Source: Thalassotalea crassostreae
Lineage (GTDB): Bacteria; Pseudomonadota; Gammaproteobacteria; Enterobacterales; Alteromonadaceae
Reading direction: 5' to 3'
DNA: 64,000 bases
Assembly (NCBI RefSeq): GCF_001831495.1
Contig: NZ_CP017689.1
Span: forward strand, 3,596,001 to 3,660,000
In this document: piece after piece, positions 52,273 to 60,170 of the stretch
Numbering within the stretch: position 1 is the first letter of the stretch
Layout of the letters: each line of letters opens with the position of its first letter
Notes under the pieces: model-generated
Seen by the model: the letters and a program-made list of their open reading frames with translations, nothing else
Told to the model about the DNA's origin: nothing
Databases searched by the model: none
Position numbers and translations under genes: made by a program

Positions 52273-54066
52273 ATGTTTGAATACAAAGCGCCACTGCGTG
52301 ATTATAAGTTTGTTATGCAGGAGTTTCTTGACTGCGATAACCATTATCAACATCTAGGCTATCACGATGCCAGCATCGAAATGGTGGATGCGATCCTATC
52401 TGAAGCGGCCAAATTTACCGAACAAGTTGTTGCGCCGATTAATCAAATTGGTGATCAACAAGGCTGTACTTGGAGTAATGGTGACGTTACGACTCCTGAC
52501 GGCTTCAAAGATGCTTATAGCCAGTATATTGAAGGCGGATGGCCAACATTATCACAGTCTGAAGAGTTTGGCGGTCAAGGTCTACCGCACTCATTAAACA
52601 CCACGATAAGTGAAATGTTATCAGCGGCAAACCACAGCTTTGCAATGTATCCAGGACTGAGTCATGGCTGTATGGCAACACTTGAGCGTTATGGCAGCGA
52701 ACAACAAAAAGCAATGTTCATGCCTAGCTTAGTTGATGGTTCTTGGACCGGCACTATGTGTCTAACAGAATCTCATTGTGGTACCGATCTTGGGTTACTG
52801 CGTACTAAAGCTGATTTGAACGATGATGGTAGTTACTCTCTGAACGGTAGCAAGATTTTTATTTCTGCCGGCGAACATGACTTATCAGGCAATATTGTTC
52901 ACTTGGTAATTGCCAGAATTTCAGACTCCCCTGCTGGTACAAAAGGCATTTCATTGTTCATCGTACCTAAATTTAACGTTAACGATGATGGCACTATCGC
53001 AGATAAAAATGGCGTTAGCTGTGGTTCCATTGAGCACAAAATGGGCATTAATGCGAACGCAACTTGTGTGATAAATTTCGACAATGCAAAAGGCTATTTG
53101 ATTGGTGAAAAAAATCGTGGTTTAAACTGCATGTTTACCTTTATGAATGGTGCTCGTTTAGGCGTTGCCAATGAAGGTGTTTCTGCCTCTGAAGCGGCAT
53201 TTCAAGGCTCCCTTGCCTATGCCAAAGATCGATTACAAATGCGCTCAATGACTGGTGTTAAGAACCCGGATGGTCCTGCCGATCCTATTATTGTTCACCC
53301 CGATGTAAGGCGCATGTTGTTAACACAAAAGTCGATTACCGAAGGAGGTCGAGCATTAGTTGCCAAGCTTGCCCATTTAGTCGATGTAACCCATGCAGGT
53401 AAAACTGAGAGTGAGATAACCGCAGCAAACAATCGATTGGCATTACTCACACCGATTGCAAAAGCATTTTTAACAGAAACCGCGGTAGAAAATGCCAGTC
53501 ATGGTATTCAAGTGCTAGGCGGTCACGGCTTTATTCAAGAATGGGGCATGGAACAATTACTAAGAGACACCAAAATTTGCTGTCTTTATGAAGGTACAAC
53601 CGGTATCCAAGCATTAGATTTGATCGGTCGAAAAGTCATTGGCAATGAAGGTAAATTGCTTAATGAATTTACCGATGAAATACTAGAGTTTTGCCACGCC
53701 AATCAAAATAATTCTCTTGCTGAGCATAGCGCTATGTTAATCGAGTTTGTCGAGCTTTGGACCGTTGTTACTAGAGACATCGCGATGAAATCTGCGAAAA
53801 ACATGGATGAAATAGGCGCGGCTTCTGTTGATTACTTGATGCTGTCAGGTTACATCACTTTGGCTTATATTTGGCTTCAAATGGCGAAGACGGCACAAGA
53901 TGCAATGGCAAATTCAACACAAGAACAAGAGTTTTATCAAGCCAAACTCAATACCGCTGACTTCTATTTTGATCGAATATTGCCAAGAGCCCATGGACAT
54001 CTAGCTTGTTTAAGAAATGGAGCTAAAAGTTTAATGGCGATTGATGCTGAACATTTTAGCTTTTAG
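52273..54066 (+). CDS. acyl-CoA dehydrogenase, large type, paralogue
   Basis: A 597-residue acyl-CoA dehydrogenase similar in layout to the preceding gene and presumably in one operon. Motifs are MCLTESHCGTDLGLLRT (flavin region), GSKIFISAGEHDLSGNIVHLVIARI, GISLFIVPKF, HKMGINANATCVINF, IQVLGGHGFIQEWGMEQLLRDTKICCLYEGTTGIQALDLIGRKV and a helical C-terminal extension. Two dehydrogenases may differ in acyl chain length or branching. They likely act in fatty-acid or hydrocarbon-derived acyl-CoA catabolism with the divergent operon at 54.3-59.3 kb. Confidence 0.92.
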   Translation: MFEYKAPLRDYKFVMQEFLDCDNHYQHLGYHDASIEMVDAILSEAAKFTEQVVAPINQIGDQQGCTWSNGDVTTPDGFKDAYSQYIEGGWPTLSQSEEFGGQGLPHSLNTTISEMLSAANHSFAMYPGLSHGCMATLERYGSEQQKAMFMPSLVDGSWTGTMCLTESHCGTDLGLLRTKADLNDDGSYSLNGSKIFISAGEHDLSGNIVHLVIARISDSPAGTKGISLFIVPKFNVNDDGTIADKNGVSCGSIEHKMGINANATCVINFDNAKGYLIGEKNRGLNCMFTFMNGARLGVANEGVSASEAAFQGSLAYAKDRLQMRSMTGVKNPDGPADPIIVHPDVRRMLLTQKSITEGGRALVAKLAHLVDVTHAGKTESEITAANNRLALLTPIAKAFLTETAVENASHGIQVLGGHGFIQEWGMEQLLRDTKICCLYEGTTGIQALDLIGRKVIGNEGKLLNEFTDEILEFCHANQNNSLAEHSAMLIEFVELWTVVTRDIAMKSAKNMDEIGAASVDYLMLSGYITLAYIWLQMAKTAQDAMANSTQEQEFYQAKLNTADFYFDRILPRAHGHLACLRNGAKSLMAIDAEHFSF

Positions 54067-54255
54067 ACAAGATACAAACTATCGCTACAGCTAAAATAAT
54101 TGCCATTCAAAGGCTCTATCAGCTTAAAAAATAGTAGGTAGGGAACTTGCAGGTTCTGTCAGTTTTCTGCCGTTATTTAGTGTGACTGGCAAAGAGCAGC
54201 CAGATATATTTGAGTAACATGCTTTATGTTTAACTTGTAGTAATTAAACTCTAGA

Positions 54256-54297
54256 AGTTAAACATTAGCAGTTAAACATTTGCACTCGAACATTTTC
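54256..54297. repeat. 14-bp tandem repeat after SDR gene
   Basis: AGTTAAACATTAGC, AGTTAAACATTTGC and a degenerate third copy, just downstream of the SDR stop. The core AATGTTTAA (reverse strand) also occurs in the repeat at hutG. Confidence 0.6.
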
Positions 54298-54305
54298 CTT
54301 CAGCA

Positions 54306-55145
54306 TTAAGCTTTTTCATTAGATTGCTTGCGTTTAGCAACGACGCCTTTTTCAAAGCCGAGGATCTTCTCATACGTTGCAGGAAACCAACGAACTATTT
54401 TATCCAATAACTTAGCATCACCACCAACTAAAATGCGTCTACGGTTCTTTTCGATGCCCTGTAATATAGCAGCGGCTGCTTGCTCGGCGGTAGTTTTTGC
54501 TTGTTTATTAAAGCCAGCAAGTAATTCGCTTTTTGAAATCGTGTTGGTGGTAACTTTAGCGTTATTGGTAATATTGGTTTTAATGCCACCTGGGTGCACA
54601 CAATGAACCGATACCCGAGTACCAGCCATTTCCATTTTCAAAGATTCGGTAAAACCTTTTACCGCAAACTTTGAAGCATTGTAAGCACTTGTTAAAGGCA
54701 ATGATAATAACCCGAACAAGCTTGAAACATTTACAATATGAGAAAATTCTGCTTTTTTCATATAAGGTAAGAACGCGTTACTGCCGTGAACCACACCCCA
54801 AAAATTGATATTCATTAACCAATGAAAGTCTTCTAACGATTGATTCTCGACTGAGTCAATTAAACTGACACCTGCATTATTGAACAAGAAGTTAACCTGC
54901 GAATATTCTTCATCAACTTTCGTGGCAAACTTGATAAAGGCGTTGTTATCGGCCACATCTAGCTGCTCTATAACACAGCGCACACCAAGTGACTCAACCT
55001 GTTCTTTTACTTGTGAAAGTCCTTCGATATCTCTATCCGCAAGTGCCAAATGACAGCCTTTTTCAGCCAAATTTATCGCTAGTGCTAGACCTATTCCTGA
55101 GGCAGCGCCAGTGATTACCGCGACTGAGTTTTGATATTGGTTCAT
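54306..55145 (-). CDS. short-chain dehydrogenase/reductase
   Basis: A 279-residue NAD(P)-dependent oxidoreductase of the classical SDR type. TGAASGIG is the cofactor-binding glycine motif, FNNAGVS and NVSSLFG follow, and SAYNASKFAVKGF contains the catalytic Tyr and Lys. It might act on secondary alcohols or ketones. Its ATG overlaps the stop of the upstream alpha/beta hydrolase (ATGA), so they are translationally coupled. It is the last gene of the monooxygenase operon. Confidence 0.9.
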   Translation of the reverse strand: MNQYQNSVAVITGAASGIGLALAINLAEKGCHLALADRDIEGLSQVKEQVESLGVRCVIEQLDVADNNAFIKFATKVDEEYSQVNFLFNNAGVSLIDSVENQSLEDFHWLMNINFWGVVHGSNAFLPYMKKAEFSHIVNVSSLFGLLSLPLTSAYNASKFAVKGFTESLKMEMAGTRVSVHCVHPGGIKTNITNNAKVTTNTISKSELLAGFNKQAKTTAEQAAAAILQGIEKNRRRILVGGDAKLLDKIVRWFPATYEKILGFEKGVVAKRKQSNEKA

Positions 55146-56086
55146 GAGGTTATTTCCTTGGTATCAGACGAAGTTTGGCTGGCGACCGTGTTAGTGTGCG
55201 AAATGATTTCTTCGACAAAGCTTGGGATTAATTCAATTGGGCAGTCATGACCCATTCCTGGATAGGTTTTTAATCGGGCACTGGGGATGACAGAGGCTGT
55301 GGCGATGCCACATTCAACTCGTATTAGTGGGTCGTCATCGCCGTGTAAAACTAATGTTGGCGTTGCTATTTTAGCTAAATCTTTTTCTCTATTTTTAGTC
55401 GCCATTACTGCTAACATTTGACGCAATGTACCTTTGGCTGTCATCCCGCGCTCAAGTAAGCCAATAACAAATTCAGTCAGGGATTCAGCATCGCTAGGAT
55501 AACCTGGGCTACCAATCACTTGCCATTTTTTAATATTGAATTTTAGTATGTCTTGGGCACTATATGATGCAGGTTTCTCTGCAAAATTTTGCTTTACCGC
55601 GTCGGTCATTTTCGGCAATTTTTTATTACCTGTTGTCGACATCATCGAGGTAAGCGTATGAACTCGATGGGGATAATTGATGGTAATTAATTGAGCAATC
55701 ATTCCGCCCATCGATGCGCCAACTAGATGTACTTTGTCGATTTGTAAATGATCGAGTAAAGCCACAGTATCATTCATCATATCTTCCAGTTTATAAGGCA
55801 CATTGATAGCTAAACCAAGTTTTAACTTAAGCATTAACCAAGGTAAATTGGGCATCTTTAGGTGTTCAAGTTGAGCTGACTTTCCAACATCTCGATTATC
55901 AAGCAATAACACCTGAAAGCCTTGTAACACTAACTGTTCAACAAATGCTTTCGGCCAAGCAGATAAAGGCGCACCCAAACCATGAATCAACATAATTGTC
56001 GGGTTATTAGCATTGCCATGAAGTTGATAGGCTATATCGACATCATTGACATTAACCGTTGTTTCTATTGTGTTTATTTCTACCAT
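55142..56086 (-). CDS. alpha/beta-hydrolase, ester hydrolase
   Basis: A 314-residue alpha/beta hydrolase without a signal peptide, so probably cytoplasmic. LIHGLGAPLSAW is the oxyanion region, VGASMGGMIAQL has the nucleophile Ser in GASMG, and HGDDDPLI and GMGHDCP give the acid and His. In an operon with a Baeyer-Villiger monooxygenase, hydrolysis of the ester product is the natural role, yielding a carboxylate and an alcohol. The stop overlaps the SDR start by four bases. Confidence 0.88.
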   Translation of the reverse strand: MVEINTIETTVNVNDVDIAYQLHGNANNPTIMLIHGLGAPLSAWPKAFVEQLVLQGFQVLLLDNRDVGKSAQLEHLKMPNLPWLMLKLKLGLAINVPYKLEDMMNDTVALLDHLQIDKVHLVGASMGGMIAQLITINYPHRVHTLTSMMSTTGNKKLPKMTDAVKQNFAEKPASYSAQDILKFNIKKWQVIGSPGYPSDAESLTEFVIGLLERGMTAKGTLRQMLAVMATKNREKDLAKIATPTLVLHGDDDPLIRVECGIATASVIPSARLKTYPGMGHDCPIELIPSFVEEIISHTNTVASQTSSDTKEITS

Positions 56087-56120
56087 ATGTTCGTGATCAT
56101 CTTAATGAATTAGTTTACTG

Positions 56121-56615
56121 CTATGCATCCAGCATTGCGTGTTGCATCGCGGTTCGCATTGAGCTGTTAATTGGGGTCGGTTTTTCTGTTTGTCTATTGA
56201 CAAAAACGTGGGTTAGTTGACCTGTCGCAGCAGCAGAATCGCTGTTCTTTTTAAATATAGCGACGCCATACTCAACCGAGCTATTGCCGATCTTATTGAC
56301 CCTGAAAGCACCGATAAGTTTGTCAGGATAAGCGATTGAGTGCAGATACTGGCATTGTGAAGAAACAATGAAGCCAATTTCTTCACTCTTAGTCGGTTCA
56401 AATCCTGCGTTTTCAATTAAGAATTGGTTCACTACCGTGTCAAAATACGAATAGTAATTAACGTTATTTACATGGCCAAATATATCATTATCCATCCAGC
56501 GAGTAGTGATTGGAAAAAAGTACGTATAAGCTTCTTTGCTAGTATCGGTCAAGGTGTTTTCAGCCGAGTTCTGGCTTAAGTTCTGGCTTGAGTTATGTTC
56601 ATTATTTTTCATCAT
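56121..56615 (-). CDS. hotdog-fold acyl-CoA thioesterase
   Basis: A 164-residue protein of the 4HBT/YbgC hotdog family. The catalytic Asp is in TRWMDNDIFGHVNNVNYYSYFD, and the FVNRQTEKPTPI segment completes the fold. It likely hydrolyses an acyl-CoA ester. The first ~25 residues (many Asn and Ser) are unusual and may be disordered. It lies between the alcohol dehydrogenase (12 bases) and the alpha/beta hydrolase (34 bases) in the same operon. Confidence 0.85.
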   Translation of the reverse strand: MMKNNEHNSSQNLSQNSAENTLTDTSKEAYTYFFPITTRWMDNDIFGHVNNVNYYSYFDTVVNQFLIENAGFEPTKSEEIGFIVSSQCQYLHSIAYPDKLIGAFRVNKIGNSSVEYGVAIFKKNSDSAAATGQLTHVFVNRQTEKPTPINSSMRTAMQHAMLDA

Positions 56616-56627
56616 TAATGCTCGTTG

Positions 56628-57794
56628 TTAAAATCCGCGCAGTGCTTCTAGATAAATATTTTCGATATCTGTAGCGTCTAATAATTTAGGGTTATTTACC
56701 AACAATCTTGTCTGCAACAATGCATCCCCTGTGAGCGTTTCGATATCTTGTTCTGTTATCTCTAGTTCGGCCAAACTTGTTGGTAGTTTGAGTTGCTTAA
56801 TTAATTGGCGAATATAGTCGATTAGATCAGATGCTATTGCTTGCTGACTTTGTGCTAAATTGATATCACTATTGATATGTGGAGCCAATTGCGCATATTG
56901 CTCACTCGCCTGACTTAAGTTAAACGCCATAACATGTGGCAATACTAATGAGTTACTTAGACCATGAGGTATATGAAAATGCCCGCCAAGGGGATAAGCC
57001 AGCGCATGGACCGCAGCAACAGGTGCATTTGCAAACGCCTGACCCGCTAGGCAAGCGCCTAATAACATAGCCTGTCTAGCATGTAGATTTTTACCATTAA
57101 AGGTGGCTTCTACTATGTTGTTTGCTAACAGTTCTAACGCTTGTTTAGCGAGCAGATCAGAATACGGATTTTTCTTAATCGCACTGGTATATGCTTCTAT
57201 TGCATGCACCATTGCATCGATACCTGTTGCAGCGGTAACTTGCCCTGGCAAACCCACGGTAAGCTCCGCATCAAGTAGTGCTACATCCGGCAACAATACA
57301 TTTGAAACAACACCCGCCTTTGTTGTTTCGCCGGTGGTAACAATCGATATAGGTGTAACTTCTGATCCTGTACCCGCCGTAGTAGGAACCAAGATCAGTG
57401 GCAGTCGCTGACCAGTAATGTTGTCAATACCATAAATATCGGCGATTAATTCGTCGCTATTGGCGAGCAAAGAAACCAGCTTAGCAGTATCAAGTGAGCT
57501 GCCGCCACCAAAACCAATAACACCATCAATAGCGTGTTGCTTGGCAAAACCTACTGCCTCGCTCACTAAGGGCTCAGGTGGATCGGCGATAACTTGGTCA
57601 AAATAGAAACCATCAATTTTCGCGGCTAATAATGGTTCTTTAATCGCCGACAATAAACCACAATTAACAATGCCTTGATCCGTTACAATCAATGGTTTAG
57701 TAATATTTAATTTGGCACAAAATTCAACAATACGTTTAACTGCGCCAATTTCACTGACGATTGATTTAGTCGTTTCAAAAATAAAAGGCTGCAT
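56628..57794 (-). CDS. iron-containing alcohol dehydrogenase
   Basis: A 388-residue group III (iron-dependent) alcohol dehydrogenase. GFGGGSSLDTAK is the NAD-binding region, PTTAGTGSEVTP is a family signature, and MVHAIEAYTS with VHALAYPLGGHFHIPHG holds the metal-binding His residues. It would oxidise the alcohol released by ester cleavage, or a related alcohol. It lies 6 bases after the monooxygenase stop, so the two are likely coupled. Confidence 0.92.
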   Translation of the reverse strand: MQPFIFETTKSIVSEIGAVKRIVEFCAKLNITKPLIVTDQGIVNCGLLSAIKEPLLAAKIDGFYFDQVIADPPEPLVSEAVGFAKQHAIDGVIGFGGGSSLDTAKLVSLLANSDELIADIYGIDNITGQRLPLILVPTTAGTGSEVTPISIVTTGETTKAGVVSNVLLPDVALLDAELTVGLPGQVTAATGIDAMVHAIEAYTSAIKKNPYSDLLAKQALELLANNIVEATFNGKNLHARQAMLLGACLAGQAFANAPVAAVHALAYPLGGHFHIPHGLSNSLVLPHVMAFNLSQASEQYAQLAPHINSDINLAQSQQAIASDLIDYIRQLIKQLKLPTSLAELEITEQDIETLTGDALLQTRLLVNNPKLLDATDIENIYLEALRGF

Positions 57795-57800
57795 GATGGA

Positions 57801-59273
57801 TTATCTATACACAAATAAGTCATCGGTCAGGTCTACCTTAGGTAGTAACTCTTTTTCTGACCAATAGTCTTGAGTATGTTGCCATTCCGCTTTATTGCCT
57901 CGTTTAGGCAGTAAGTGCATTGAACGCATCATATATCCTGGATTAAATTCTTCACTATCAATCCATGGTAGCAATTCCATGTCTTTATCTTCTTCACGCA
58001 GGGTCATAGTGACTTGCTTAACCTGGTTGTCATCCATATGTTTTAATAACCTACAAATGAAGTCACCTATTAAATCAACTCGTAACGTCCAACTAGCGCG
58101 AAAATATCCCATCACCCAAGCCATGTTAGGAATGTCGGTGAACATCATTCCACGATAACCAACTTTTTCAGCAAAGTTTACTGATTGTTGGTCGACTGAA
58201 AACTCAACGCCACCTAATACCGACAAATTAAAACCAGTCGCCGAAATAATAATATCCGCCTCCAGTTGCTCTCCAGACTTAAGTAAAATACCTTGCTTGT
58301 TGAAACATTCGATTTCATCGGTTTTAATGCTCGCTTTACCTGATCGAATACCGGTAAATATATCGCCGTCAGGTACAACAGCAATGCGTTGACGCCAAGG
58401 GTTATATTTTGGCGTAAAATGCTTTTCTACATCAAAACCTGGCGGTAAATGAGCTTGTACGCCTTCGATAAGACCTTTTTTTACCTCAACAGGATAATCT
58501 TGCGATAATTTAATAAAACCAGCTTGTTCTTGCAAAACTTGCTGACGAGCTATTTCATGAACCCAAGATTCATCTATATTTAGTGCACGTAATTGATCAA
58601 CAAGCGGGTTTTCGTTTTTACGCGGAAAGAAATAGGTAGGCGAGCGTTGCAATACAGTGACATGCTCACCCTGCTCGGCAATTTTAGGTGCTAAGGTTGC
58701 GGCGGTAGCGCCAGAACCAATAATCACTACTTTCTTATTTGCATAGTCTAAATCTTCAGGCCAATTTTGCGGATGAACCAGGTCTCCAGCGAATTCATCC
58801 ATGCCATCCCATTTCGGTGTATAGCCTTTTTCATGTTTGTAATAGCCTTGACACATCCACAGGAAATTTGCCGTAAAAGTGAAGGATTGTTGACTATCTT
58901 TTTTTAGTGCTGTGACTGTCCATAATTGACTTTTATTGCACCAGTTTGCGGTTAATACATGGTGGTTGTATCGAATATGCTGATCTAAATTGTTTTCCTC
59001 AATCACTTCATTCATATAATTGAGAATTTCTTCGCCGCTTGCTATTGGTTTGCCTGTCCATGGTTTAAAACGATATCCAAAGGTAAATAAATCACTATCT
59101 GAACGGATACCTGGATATTTATGGGTTAGCCAGGTACCGCCAAAGCTCTCCATACCATCTAATATGCAGAAACTTTTATCAGGGTGCTGTTCTTGCAAGT
59201 GGTATGCTGAGCCTATTCCGGAAATACCTGCGCCGACGATCAAAACGTCAAAATGCTGTTTGCTTGAATTCAT
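57801..59273 (-). CDS. almA: AlmA-like flavin monooxygenase (Baeyer-Villiger)
   Basis: A 490-residue flavoprotein monooxygenase. The FAD motif is VLIVGAGISGIGSAYHL, followed by the AlmA-type ESFGGTWLTHKYPGIRSDSD. The Baeyer-Villiger fingerprint FxGxxxHxxxWP is met by FAGDLVHPQNWP, and the NADPH motif is VVIIGSGATAATLAP. AlmA proteins act in long-chain alkane degradation and are described as Baeyer-Villiger monooxygenases on ketones. The closeness to AlmA is judged from memory of the family. The operon order BVMO, alcohol dehydrogenase, thioesterase, hydrolase, SDR fits subterminal oxidation. A shared regulatory palindrome lies upstream. Confidence 0.82.
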   Translation of the reverse strand: MNSSKQHFDVLIVGAGISGIGSAYHLQEQHPDKSFCILDGMESFGGTWLTHKYPGIRSDSDLFTFGYRFKPWTGKPIASGEEILNYMNEVIEENNLDQHIRYNHHVLTANWCNKSQLWTVTALKKDSQQSFTFTANFLWMCQGYYKHEKGYTPKWDGMDEFAGDLVHPQNWPEDLDYANKKVVIIGSGATAATLAPKIAEQGEHVTVLQRSPTYFFPRKNENPLVDQLRALNIDESWVHEIARQQVLQEQAGFIKLSQDYPVEVKKGLIEGVQAHLPPGFDVEKHFTPKYNPWRQRIAVVPDGDIFTGIRSGKASIKTDEIECFNKQGILLKSGEQLEADIIISATGFNLSVLGGVEFSVDQQSVNFAEKVGYRGMMFTDIPNMAWVMGYFRASWTLRVDLIGDFICRLLKHMDDNQVKQVTMTLREEDKDMELLPWIDSEEFNPGYMMRSMHLLPKRGNKAEWQHTQDYWSEKELLPKVDLTDDLFVYR

Positions 59274-59292
59274 AATCTACCTATTTTCACTC

Positions 59293-59330
59293 TTTAAACA
59301 TCAAGGCTTGATTTGCTACTAATGTTTAAA
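59293..59330. other. inverted repeat in monooxygenase leader
   Basis: TTTAAACAT and ATGTTTAAA pair with 9-bp arms, with a small nested CAAG/CTTG hairpin between them. It lies in the untranslated leader of the monooxygenase operon. Role unknown. Confidence 0.45.
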
Positions 59331-59374
59331 ATTTAATACTTCTTGGAAGTCTACAATACAGTAAAAAAGTCACT

Positions 59375-59390
59375 TGTCACCAAGGTGACA
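59375..59390. promoter_or_regulatory. Crp/Fnr-family-type palindrome, monooxygenase operon
   Basis: TGTCAC-CAAG-GTGACA lies within the 18-base perfect palindrome TTGTCACCAAGGTGACAA (59374-59391), about 102 bases before the monooxygenase start and 20 bases after the Crp/Fnr stop. Confidence 0.7.
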
Positions 59391-59410
59391 AACAACTCTA
59401 AAGAGCAATC

Positions 59411-60106
59411 TTATTCAGCGTCTAAGCGCGTATGCTCTTTTAGTGCAGCCATATCTTTAACTAAATATCGCTGTCCTTTTATCGTTAAAATCTGATCAGA
59501 CTCTAACGACTTTAAAATTTTATTTACTCTTTGACGGGAACCTAACGTTAAATCCGCGATTTCTTGTTGGCTCATTTTTTTGTTAATTAAAGTGCCCTGT
59601 TCATTTGCTTCTCCATAGTTCTGCGCAAACCACAATAATCGACCAGCAACTCGAGCGGCTAACGGATAAAAAAGCATACCAGCTAATAACTCACACATTT
59701 TTTGGGTTCGATCGGATTGAGCTAAAAACAGATTTTTATAAACGATAGGGTATTGTTCAGCGATAGCCTGCACTGCGTGTTTTGGCAGTTCGAGTAATCT
59801 AGTATCTTCTAGTGCTTGTGCTTCAAACATTCGCACTGGCTTATTTGTAAGGGAGAATTCGCCTAACCAAGAGTTGGTGGAAAATTCAGTAATCGCAAAT
59901 TCTTGCCCCTGAATGCTACTAATTTTTATCCTTACAAAGCCGGATAAAACGCAATAGACATAGTTTGATGTATCTTCTAATCGATAGAGATAAGTGCGAT
60001 CTTGATAGCATTTGATACGAGCAGCTTTTGCTAACTCATCAATACCCGCATCAGGTATGCCTTGAAACCAATTGCACTCTTGTAACACCTGTTCAATTTG
60101 TTTCAT
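59411..60106 (-). CDS. Crp/Fnr-family transcriptional regulator
   Basis: A 231-residue regulator. The N-terminal cyclic-nucleotide-binding-like beta-roll includes YCVLSGFVRIKISSIQGQEFAITEF and SWLGEFSL. The C-terminal helix-turn-helix is MSQQEIADLTLGSRQRVNKILKSLES. There is no Fnr-type N-terminal four-Cys cluster, so an oxygen-sensing iron-sulfur centre is unlikely. The ligand is unknown. Its gene lies directly between the TonB-dependent receptor and the monooxygenase operon on the same strand, and the TGTCAC-N4-GTGACA palindromes are the obvious binding-site candidates. Confidence 0.9.
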   Translation of the reverse strand: MKQIEQVLQECNWFQGIPDAGIDELAKAARIKCYQDRTYLYRLEDTSNYVYCVLSGFVRIKISSIQGQEFAITEFSTNSWLGEFSLTNKPVRMFEAQALEDTRLLELPKHAVQAIAEQYPIVYKNLFLAQSDRTQKMCELLAGMLFYPLAARVAGRLLWFAQNYGEANEQGTLINKKMSQQEIADLTLGSRQRVNKILKSLESDQILTIKGQRYLVKDMAALKEHTRLDAE

Positions 60107-60127
60107 GGTAAAGCATGTCTCCTAAAA

Positions 60128-60161
60128 TTAAAGCCCCACAACAATTGTTATGGGGCTTTAA
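60128..60161 (-). terminator. intrinsic terminator after second receptor
   Basis: TTAAAGCCCCA and TGGGGCTTTAA form an 11-bp stem with an AT-rich loop that contains AACAATTGTT. It ends the receptor transcript before the Crp/Fnr gene. Confidence 0.83.
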
Positions 60162-60170
60162 AGTTTTTAC

